Shown one piece after another: positions 55,851-64,000 of a DNA stretch of 64,000 bases. The notes beneath the pieces were generated by a model, which saw only the letters and a list, made by a program, of their open reading frames with translations, was not told the origin of the DNA and made no database searches. Position 1 is the first letter of the stretch. Every line of letters starts with the position of its first letter. The DNA comes from Tricholomella constricta (lineage: Eukaryota > Basidiomycota > Agaricomycetes > Agaricales > Lyophyllaceae), in the NCBI GenBank assembly GCA_013368375.1, contig JAACJP010000016.1, positions 372,001-436,000 of the forward strand, given 5' to 3'. The position numbers were made by a program, and so were the translations under genes.

Positions 55851-56086
55851 GTGGGCAATCCCCCGCTGGCCCCCTACCCCGCTGCATATTAGCCCTGCTG
55901 TAGCACCAGCGGGGCCGCTGGAACCGTGCCAGATGACTACATGTAGAGACCCCGCTGGTACCGTGCAACACGGCTACATGTAGTGGCCCCGCTGGCGCTC
56001 CAGCGGCCCCGCTGGTGCCGTCAATACGGCTACATGTATGGCCCCGCTGGACAGTAGGACACGCTACATTGTAGTGCCCCTACCTG
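55838..56086 (-). repeat. KDZ right terminal inverted repeat
   Basis: Inverted copy of 22753-23001, same length (249 bp); followed by the target duplication ATCATGA and the continuation of Ty3-A integrase. Confidence 0.9.
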
Positions 56087-57301
56087 ATCATGAGGACTTA
56101 TTTCTGGCCCGGATTACGGAAGGAGGTCACTCGATACGTCCGAAGCTGTCATACCTGTAAAAGAGCGAAGGTCCCACGCCATAGCCCATACGGACTATTG
56201 AAACCACTCCAGATTGGGCGAAGGGCGTGGGCCTCCATATCCATGGACCACATTGTAGAACTACCGGAATCGGATGGGTACGACGCCATACTGGTCGTAG
56301 TATGCCGCCTCACCAAGCAAGGCATCTTCATACCCTGTCACACAACGGACACAGCAAAGGAACTTGCTCAACTATTCTTGGAACATGTCTTCTCCAAGCA
56401 CGGACTGCCCGATGACATCATCTCCGACAGAGGCACCCTCTTCGTCTCCCGTTTCTGGAGCTCGCTATGTAAAGCCCTGGACATCAAATCGAACCTTTCG
56501 ACCGCGTATCACCCGGAGACCGACGGCCAGACGGAACGAGTAAATCAGACACTGGAACAGTACCTCCGGATATACGTGAACTACCTCCAGACCAACTGGC
56601 GAACACAGCTCCCACTGGCGGAATTCACGTATAACAATACGACCCATTCGACCACGGGAGTCTCTCCTTTCTTTGCGAACAAGGGTTATCACCCCCGCCT
56701 GACAATCTGTATAAAAGACATACCGGCAAAGGAAGCCCAGGAGGTAGCCGTAGACCTCCGGACCCTCCAGGACTACCTCCGCCAAGAGATAGAGATCGCA
56801 AACGAAGCCTACAAACGATTCGCGGACAAGAAACGGGACCCTACACCAGACTGGGCTGTAGGAACGGAGGTATGGCTCGACTGCCGGAACATCAAAACGA
56901 AATGCCCCTCCAAAAAGCTAGACCACCGGAGACTGGGCCCCTTCAAAATCCTGCAGAAGATTTCCAGCCATGCGTATCGACTGGAACTACCTCCGACACT
57001 GAAGGGAATTCACAATGTGTTCCACGTCAAGTTACTCGAAAAACACGAACACGAGAACTTCCCAGGACGATCAAAGCCACCTCCGCAGACAATCGAAATC
57101 GAGGGCGAGGAGCACTACAAAGTAGAACGAATCCTAGACTCCCGAACACGAGGGAAACACGTGCTCTACTTGGTACGATGGGAAGGATATGGCCCTGAGG
57201 ACGACACATGGGAACCAGCAGGAAACATAGAGGGAGCAAAAGACATGGCCCTCGAATTCCATCGTCTATTCCCAAGGAAACCACGAGACCCCACAATCTA
57301 G
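56087..57301 (+). pseudogene. Ty3-A Pol, 3' part: integrase and chromodomain
   Basis: Continues the frame broken at 22752: RTYFWPG, second half of the HHCC finger (CHTCKRAK), DDE core (SMDHIVELPES, ISDRGTLF, TDGQTERVNQ), then a chromodomain (HYKVERILDSRTRG, YLVRWEGYGPEDDTWEP), stop at 57301. The sequence itself is intact; only the KDZ insertion separates it from the rest of pol. Confidence 0.92.
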
Positions 57302-57506
57302 AATCCGACGAAATTCACGCACTTCACGAAATTTATGAAAAGCCCCTTCAAGAAAACGATTTTTATCACAAAATGTATTTCGAACACCGGGACAACGACA
57401 GTACAAGAAAAAGAAAACACCAAGGAAAAAGAATTAACGAACTTCAGATGTAAATATTCAACAAAAAGAAAGCAAAGAAGGTCCTAGACACCACCAAGAA
57501 GACCGA

Positions 57507-59407
57507 CTAGTCAATGCGACGACGTTTGGATGGACCCGCGCTCGGAGTGGAACCCTCCCCGCGACCAAACCCGACCTCCCCATCCAACTCCCCCTCCAAC
57601 GGACGCATCGAAGCAATATCCTGCTCATTGTCGGCGATTAATTGGGATCGAGACACGAAGTCCGCAAGGGCGTCTTCACGAGTGAGCGAAGTGCGGTGCA
57701 AAGCAAGGAAATGATCGAACACAGGGAAGAGTACCTCGGGGTCGACGGGAGGGGGGAAGAGCTCGAGGAGCGAATGCCGCTCCAGGACCTTATGGGCAGC
57801 GTCGACAATATCCCAGGCCGGCGACACCTCCATCTCGACAAGGGCCCGACGCAAGGCACCGTCGGCGACAAACATGTCCGACGCAAAAGCGGTACGCGCA
57901 AGTTCAAGGGCTATGACAAACTCAGACAACGAGAGAGGAACGACACGAATCAAAAAACTCACCGTCGACACGAACGCGAAGGTCCAAGGCATGACCACGC
58001 CAATGGTCCCGGACCTCCTGAAGATGGACGACGTGCCCCTGAAGACCCGCTACCTCATCCTCGAGACCCGCAACCTGCATCCGCAGATCCTCAACCTCAG
58101 CGTCACGATCGACGTCGACGACCTCCACGGCACGCGATGTCTGCGCCTGCAGATGAAGAAGGCGTTCACGCTCGTCAGCGAGTTGGGATAGGACTCCGTG
58201 AAAACGACCTTTGTGGCGTTCACCCTCGACCTCGAGACGCTCGACCTGGGAGGAAAGGGCCTGAGCACGCGCGACCTCCTGGTCGTAGAGACGCTGGAGA
58301 CGGAGGAACGCCTCCGGCGAAGGAACGGAAGGAGCAGGGGTAGCGAGGGGGGACGACAGCAACATGGAGGGAGGGCAGGACTGCAGGGCTGGCGATGGCG
58401 AAACTGAATTGGACGAGCTCTTTAAAAAGAGAGGTTCGTCAGGGGTCGTATCGGGGGACACCGCACGCGTAGCGCCCGACAAAGGAGGAACCAAAAGAGG
58501 AGAAGTCGGCGCCGCGGGAGAAAGGGAGGGGGAACGAGGCAAAGGACGCCCCCTAGACCCCTGCAGACCAGACCGCATACCCCCACGACCAACAGACGCT
58601 AATTTTCGACCCTGTCCTCGGGTACCACGAAAGATAGCACGCGCAGGCGGAGCACGGCTAAGGCGAACGGCGGCCTCGTCCCCAGAAGAAGAGGAAAGGG
58701 AAAGGACCTCCGTAGAAGGCACGGAGACAAGAGAGGAGTCGAAGGAGGGGGACGCCACACGCAAGATACGACGGATAGCGGAAAAGGACATAGCGACGCC
58801 GGTGCGGGAGAAGGAAAAACCTTCGGTACAGGTCCGCAACCGCGCCAAGGGGATCGCCAATTCCCTAGATGCCACCTCTAGACCATGGTCAAGCGACAGG
58901 GAGCACAAGGCGTGCGCCGCGCGGCAATCGACGCAGGGCAAGGTCCCACGAAGACGAACCTCCTGAAAACGGCAAGACTGATGACGACCCCGACACCGAT
59001 CACACTAGCAAAGAGCCCAAAAAGAGAATCAGCGGAAGGATCCAGCCCGATCGCAAACGAAAGACGATACTTACCGGTCCGTGCGCCTCACACCAAGCCA
59101 AAGAAGGAGGAACCCGCACAGCGGTACGCATCACCTCCGCCAGAACCGCATCTGTCAAGAGGGGCCCCCAAGACAATGAAGTCGCCGCCGGACGCGACAC
59201 GGGATCACTGGAAGATTCGAAAAGGGCCTCCGGAGTGGTCGAACGGGGGCGACGGATCTGCTGAGCCCTGACCGGAAGACGAATAACCAGTCGAGGGAAG
59301 GAGGGCATAGGAGGAACGGGGGAAGAACTGGGGACGGCCCCGACGCTTCCATCTGGGAGAACGGCGATCCCAGGGAGAGAAGGAGTAGGGGAGACGGGTC
59401 GGGGCAT
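57507..59407 (-). CDS. as3: antisense cargo gene of Ty3-A with Zn2Cys6-type motif
   Basis: Exons 59407-59075, 59004-57963, 57910-57507 with introns of 70 and 52 bp; 592 residues from the ATG at 59407. Exon 2 begins CDRCRGRHQSC, twelve residues, CVDCRAAHALC (C-x2-C-x6-C-x12-C-x2-C-x6-C), followed by a Ser/Pro-rich part and a long coiled coil (LRLQRLYDQEVARAQALSSQ, VEDLRMQVAGLEDEV). The C-terminal exon is helical and ends PSKRRRID. Placement (antisense, between pol and 3' LTR) and the splice site just before CDRC are the same as in as1/as2 of Ty3-B. An upstream ATG at 59511 is in frame but cut by TAA at 59435-59437, so the original N terminus may be lost. Confidence 0.75.
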
Positions 59408-59734
59408 GTCCAAGGACGCGACGCGCGCCCTATCTTAACGCGCCAACTCTTGATCGCGCAAAATCTGGGCAGCGGAGGCAGACGGTGCAAAATCTCGATT
59501 GAAGACCGACATGGAGATGATAAAAAGAAATTAGAGGAGAAAAAACAACCAGAGCTCTCCTCTTTTTCGATCTCCGAGATCCTCCAAATCACCCACATGG
59601 ACCCACAATCGACCTAGACCCGCACGTGCCCCTCACGTGACCGCGCGCGACCCAGAAAGAAAAACAACCGCCACACTATCCGTATTCGAACATCTCCCCG
59701 CGTCTCAGTGGCTTGACGCTTGAGGAGGGGGTAA
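59408..59734. other. Upstream region of as3 and Ty3-A polypurine tract
   Basis: Holds the probable as3 promoter and the former first codons from 59511. The last bases before the LTR (TGAGGAGGGGGTAA, 59721-59734) are the polypurine tract of Ty3-A. Confidence 0.6.
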
Positions 59735-60093
59735 TGTCACGACCGCCCCTAACAACCACCCCTAAAATCACATCCCACTACGCTTTCCCACGCCTACCCA
59801 CTGTATATAACATGACACCACTTCTTTCCAGACTCTTCACCTCGATATTACCATTTGTTAAGACCAGTTCCTGTTCTCGTTCTCGTTTCTATCTCTCTTT
59901 CTCAATATACTTGGCTTCACACTCGTATCACCTGAGCTCGTTCGATCGAATTAGCTCCGGTGAACTCCTTCGTCAACGCTCACGACCTCCGAATATCCTT
60001 TCGAAGGCCGTTTTCCTTGACGAACGTCAGGCCTGTCCGCTTCGGTGGTTCCAGAGTACATCTGTAACCGACGTGCTACGCAGAGTCCTAACA
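59735..60093 (+). repeat. Ty3-A 3' LTR
   Basis: 359 bp, two differences from the 5' LTR; followed by ACTAC. Confidence 0.95.
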
Positions 60094-60232
60094 ACTACAC
60101 ATGTAGCTCAATGAAACTTTGTCTAAATACTCGATAAATGCTGTCCTCCTTGATGCAAATGATCAGTGTGCACTAGATCATGTGCCTCAACTAAGCCCCT
60201 AGTCACACATCAGTCACAGCACCTGACAGTGG

Positions 60233-61204
60233 ATGAGTATGAATTACCTCTACCTTATCCACAATGTATCTTATGACACATGGCACAAACACCTAGGACA
60301 TCCGTCCAAAGACCTGATCCGAAATGCTCCGGACAATGTCACTGGAATACCGCAGAGTCTCCAGATTCCTGCGAAATCACCCACGTGTCCTGGATGCGCT
60401 CTTGGGAAGATGCCTTTGAAATCTTACCCACAATCCCAATCGCGTGCATCAAAGCCATTCGAATTAATCCATTCGGACTTAAAGAGCTTCCCTGTCACTT
60501 CGTACCACAAGTACAAGTACATCATGACATTCCTTGATGACTACAATTCTCATGCCTGGACAATGAGCCTACGCGCAAAGTCTGATGCTATCAAAGCATT
60601 GAGACAATTTGTTGCAATGGTGAAAAACCAGTATGGAGCCAATATTGAATGATGGCGCTCCGATGCAGGGGGAGAATTCAAATTGGAAGAGTTCCTTGAT
60701 GAATTGTGCAATTTGGGAATCAAAATTGAGCAGGGCGCTCCTTACACACCACAACAAAATGGGCGTGCTGAACGCCTAAATCGGACCTTGATGGACAAGG
60801 CACAGGCTATTCGCTTCACTGCCTGTCTACCCGAGTCGTGGTGGGAATTTTGCATTGAACACGCGGTTCACCTTTACAACCGTACTCCTATGCGTCGGTT
60901 AGGGTGGAAAACTCCGGTTGAATCTCTGACAAAGAAGAAACCTTCTGTCGAGCATCTCCGAGTATTTGGATGTGGAGCTTATGTTTACCTCCCTGAGGAA
61001 AGACGTGCAAATAAACTTGCGCTGAAATCTGAGCTAATGATTTACATTGGCATTCCTGACGGGATCAAGGGACATCGCTTTATGCGACTCCACAACAACA
61101 CGGTCTTTGTTGCCACTACGGTGCCAGAGCAAATCGTGTGGGCGATCGAAGATCTGACCCGAACTTATGAAGGCAACTGTGCGAGGCAGAAAATATATGT
61201 ATGA
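60233..61204 (+). pseudogene. Ty1/Copia integrase fragment
   Basis: Pre-integrase zinc finger (WHKHLGHPSKDLI, CPGCALGKMP) and DDE core (LIHSDLKSF, WRSDAGGEF, NGRAERLNRTLMD) in one frame, broken by a single TGA at 60650-60652 and ending at 61204. Protease, RT and RNase H are absent on both sides, so this is a relic. Confidence 0.85.
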
Positions 61205-61312
61205 TTCGTTATCTAGGTGAAATAACGTTGATGTAACTGTCAAAAAGTCAAAAATATACATGCGCTTGGATGGTAATAAATGTGCGCTTGGATAGTGGTG
61301 GGTCTGCATGTT

Positions 61313-63526
61313 CTATAGTGACCACAATTGGTCAAATGGTATTATGCGCGTCATGTCATAAGAGATGTTGGGCGCCGGATTCAAATGCTGGAGAAGGGGC
61401 GGCGGGGGCTCAAAGCCGGGCACGTCATGAGAAAGACGACGAGGGACGATAGGTGCGTGGCGGAAGTGATTGAAGAAGGCCTGCGTATAATACTTTGCGA
61501 CAGCTTCCTCCAAACTTTGAACTTCATCGGCCTTCCATCGCCAACTGTCGATGTGGAGGATGGCTGGCTGTTTCCCGGGCCAAGTCCTCATGAGCCGCTG
61601 AAGTTCCAACAAGTAGTGACAGCGTTCTTCCTCATTGTAGCTTGCGATGCCGTGATTGGCTTCAGACAGCGGCGCGACGAGGAGTTGTCCTCCGGGAAAG
61701 CAATCGGCGACACGTTGTTGTTCTTGCCCAAGATCGAAGTTGGCAGCCCCACGACGGATGAAAATGTGCAACGCGAGAAGCTCCTGGCAAAAATTAAGCT
61801 CCGCCAGCTCCCACAAGATCTCCTCAAAGTCCTTGTCCTGAAGATCCCCGAATGGTTTGCCCTGCCAAGTTTTGTTACCATGGGCAACTTCGCCGATTGA
61901 GGTGTCCTCGGCGCTCAAGCAGTTCTGGAGAAAGTCAGACAACAGCTCCAGGCGCGTCGCGCTCTTCGTCTGACGATCCCCTCTCTTCCTATCAGCGCCG
62001 GATGAGCTATGTTCCAGCCAGTCGAGCCCAAGCAGATCTCTCCAAGCCTTCCCAGACATCGGCCGCGCATTCGAATCGTTGACACTGAGGCGATGGATAA
62101 GAACCACGCGATAGCGCAGCCAGGCACGGAGGGTCGATGCACGCCGGTCTCGTTTCTCATAGGCAATGAACGATGCCGGTTCCGGGAATGCGTACCCGAA
62201 ATCGGAGCCCAGAACATCTTGGTTGACGAAGTTGCTGGGCGATTGATCAATGCTGCGCAGCGCATCACGCCATGCCGGGATCGCGGGAGGAAGGATGGCG
62301 TCTGGGAGATCTTCGAACTTGCTACGACCCTGCGGCTCGTAGATGGCCTTGTTCTTCTTGCGCTGGGCATCTATAATGTCCTTGTCAGTTGTAAATAAGT
62401 AAATCATTGAGATAAGAACTTACATGGGCTGTACCGTTGCGTCCGAGCCTTACGATCAGTCATCGGCACATCGGGAGGTGGAACCATGGGTCGCTCCATC
62501 CGGTGAGCGTTGAACGCTTTGCAGGTTGTGTGGAAATATTGAGTGAAGCGCCGGATTGCCGTATATTTGGCCAGTTGCGTCGCAGACCCGCAATAGACGA
62601 CCTTGTAGGGGGGCTTGGATACAGCGAGCGGAATGAAACCTTTGGTGTGCTTTGCAGTCACCACTTCGTTGATGCACAGCATAAGGACATCCACACGGTG
62701 GTGAACAAGGAATACAGGAATTTTTGCCCTGAATAATTCCTCGCAGACACCGACATTGGTAGTGAATGCCCCCATTACTGGTGCGACTGGCGTCGCTGCA
62801 TCCACCTCTAATTGCTCACTAATACGCGGTTGGTAGATGTCTCGCCAGTCGAGCGCAGCTTGTAGCTCGGAGTACAGACGTTGAACCTCGCGTACGGCGA
62901 GTCGTGCACGACTGAACGTCATCGGTAAGGAGGTGAGTCGATCAAGGAAGGAATTGAGGATGGGAGGGATCTCCCGAGCTGGGGAGTAATTGTCGTAGAT
63001 GGCACTCCGCACTTTTTCCATCAGCCCAACGCAGGGTCTTCGAAGGCGGTTGAGCATATCATGAGAGAAGCGCCCGATCTGATAAAATAGACGGTCCTCG
63101 CACACAAACTCGGATTCTGCAGGGAGCCACCACATTATTACCACGGGGTCACTGTGATCGCGGGGTGGATAACGAATGACTGATAGGTAGGGGAGATCCG
63201 CGATGTAAGGCTGCGGCCACATAAGTGGGTCGTCATCTCCATAGCGTAGATCCTCGCGCAGGAACACCGGGCGATCTCCCCCCAGAGGCGGATCCCGTAG
63301 TCTCTTAGAATTCGGCGAAGTCACTACATAGTCCCCCTCCCCAACGATGGCAGCGACTAAGCCATCGGTCAGCCGAATATCTGACGAACTGTGAAAACAA
63401 TTATTAAACATAGAGGGAAAAGAACTTACTAGCTGGGTTGAACTGAACTTTCAGACGCAGGAGTTGTCCAGGGTTCGCCAACAGGTCTTTCGACCCTGGG
63501 GGGTAGAGTTGCTCACTCGACATCAT
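61313..63526 (-). CDS. Unrecognised three-exon gene, 703 residues
   Basis: Exons 63526-63430, 63380-62424, 62370-61313 with introns of 49 and 53 bp (GTAAGT donors); phases agree. Another in-frame ATG follows directly at 63523. Recurring aromatic and charged blocks are seen (PVVIMWWLPAESEFVCEDRL, SRARLAVREVQRLYSELQAA, MGAFTTNVGVCEELFRAKIP, LRAWLRYRVVLIHRLSV). I see no signal peptide, membrane segment or known catalytic motif. The uninterrupted long frames argue for a functional gene; a multicopy, transposon-linked family is possible but not shown. Confidence 0.6.
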
Positions 63527-63529
63527 GAA

Positions 63530-63990
63530 TCACTGCGTTGGTTGAAGAGGACCACAGATAGATATCAGCCGACGTCACGTCGAGCCGAAAGAGAATACCA
63601 CAGGTAAATCTCAAAGTGCAATCTGGGTAGAAGGAACGTCCGCAGGCTATGAAGATTAGTTGACAGTCAGTAGTTACAAAAATGAAATAAGCTTACCGTT
63701 GATTGTGATGACGAACTTTCGAACTCAAGGTGCGATGTGGGTAGATAGTCCCCAGGCTATCACGAATCGCCGCGTTGGTTAAAGAGGACCACAGAGAGAA
63801 ATCAGCCGACGTCACGTCGAGCCGAAAGAGAATACCAAAGGTATATCTCAAGGTGCAATCTGGGTAGAAGCAATGTCCGCAGGCTATGAAGATTAGTTGA
63901 CAGTAGGGGGGGGTTACATAGATGAAAAAAACTTACCGTTGATCGTGATTTCGAACTTTGGAGCTCAAGTTAAATGAGACGAGTGTATAC
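63530..63990. repeat. Tandem duplication with 237-bp period upstream of the 703-residue gene
   Basis: GCGTTGGTT(G/A)AAGAGGACCACAGA at 63535 recurs at 63772, and the following sequence (CAGCCGACGTCACGTCGAGC, TCCGCAGGCTATGAAGATTAG, AACTTACCGTTGAT) is repeated with few changes. The second copy is incomplete near the window edge. Each copy holds a minus-strand donor-like CGGTAAG, so it could be a duplicated 5' exon or promoter segment. Confidence 0.8.
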
Positions 63991-64000
63991 GAAAGTGTAA

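Larger units (their letters stand above)
22753..56086 (+). mobile_element. KDZ-superfamily DNA transposon, 33.3 kb with two nested Ty3 elements
   Basis: Terminal inverted repeats of 249 bp bound the element, and the flanks carry ATCATGA at 22746-22752 and 56087-56093. Taking one copy away joins the Ty3-A integrase in frame, which confirms the borders. It encodes a KDZ (Kyakuja-Dileera-Zisupton) transposase at 42171-45899 and four accessory genes. Without Ty3-B and Ty3-C it is about 14.3 kb. Its own DNA is very rich in CCGCGG: I count about 22 copies in 22753-25436 alone, and saw none in the adjacent 3.2 kb of Ty3-A pol. Both acc2 and acc4 are interrupted, and the transposase may have an N-terminal frameshift, so this copy is probably not autonomous. 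Confidence 0.93.
16240..60093 (+). mobile_element. Ty3-A: chromodomain Ty3/Gypsy element (chromovirus), split by the KDZ transposon
   Basis: Bounded by two 359-bp LTRs (TGTCACGACC...CCTAACA) and a 5-bp target duplication ACTAC (16235-16239 and 60094-60098). Internal order: self-priming binding site, gag, pol (PR-PR-RT-RH-INT-chromodomain), an antisense gene, polypurine tract. Without the KDZ insert it is about 10.5 kb. The two LTRs differ at only two positions I could find (C/T in the CTCGTTC tract, A/G in CTCC(A/G)AATATCC), so it is young. Gag contains a frame change and pol is interrupted, so this copy is inactive. Confidence 0.95.

Noticed and set aside
22753..56086. Search for a TET/JBP dioxygenase gene, known to accompany some fungal KDZ elements
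   Set aside because: No gene of this element shows the expected HxD...H motif context; none can be supported.
1..64000. tRNA or rRNA genes
   Set aside because: No cloverleaf-like or ribosomal sequence was recognised on either strand.

Overview
The window is a transposon-dominated stretch of a basidiomycete (probably Agaricomycete) nuclear genome. Evidence for this: 48-70 bp GT-AG introns throughout, Ty3 chromoviruses, a DIRS-like element, a LINE, and a KDZ transposase with the CxC2-type cysteine cluster typical of mushroom-forming fungi. Host-like genes occupy only about 9-14 kb (a MYND-finger gene and a six-exon SNM1/Artemis-type nuclease gene) and the far right (a three-exon gene of unknown function).

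Layout. 1-2988 (-): 5' part of a LINE, running off the left edge. About 3.2-8.2 kb (+): DIRS-like retroelement (gag, RT-RNase H with a small insertion, tyrosine recombinase). 9.2-14.05 kb: MYND gene (+) and SNM1/Artemis gene (-), convergent. 14.05-16.2 kb: no complete gene. 16240-60093: a Russian-doll nest. Ty3-A (chromovirus, 359-bp LTRs, TSD ACTAC) holds in its integrase zinc finger a 33.3-kb KDZ DNA transposon (22753-56086, 249-bp TIRs, 7-bp TSD ATCATGA). Two further Ty3 elements lie inside coding exons of the KDZ element: Ty3-B (25437-38104, 1037-bp LTRs, TSD CCGC) in accessory gene acc2, and Ty3-C (46695-53044, 474-bp LTRs, TSD TTGCC) in acc4. Removing each insert with one TSD copy leaves every interrupted reading frame in phase, so the order of insertion is clear. 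Right of the nest: a copia integrase fragment, the unknown gene, and a 237-bp tandem duplication.

The KDZ element without its inserts is about 14.3 kb and carries five genes: acc1 (-), acc2 (+), acc3 (-), transposase (+), acc4 (+), with two head-to-head pairs. Its own DNA, coding and non-coding, is packed with the palindrome CCGCGG, which is rare in the surrounding retroelements. acc2 encodes a cysteine motif with exact Zn2Cys6 spacing, and CCGCGG is the everted CGG repeat bound by some Zn2Cys6 factors, so the element may encode a protein that reads its own motif. Similar Zn2Cys6-spaced motifs occur in three intron-containing genes placed antisense between pol and the 3' LTR of Ty3-A (as3) and Ty3-B (as1, as2). 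This shared cargo in otherwise unrelated mobile elements is the most interesting feature of the window.
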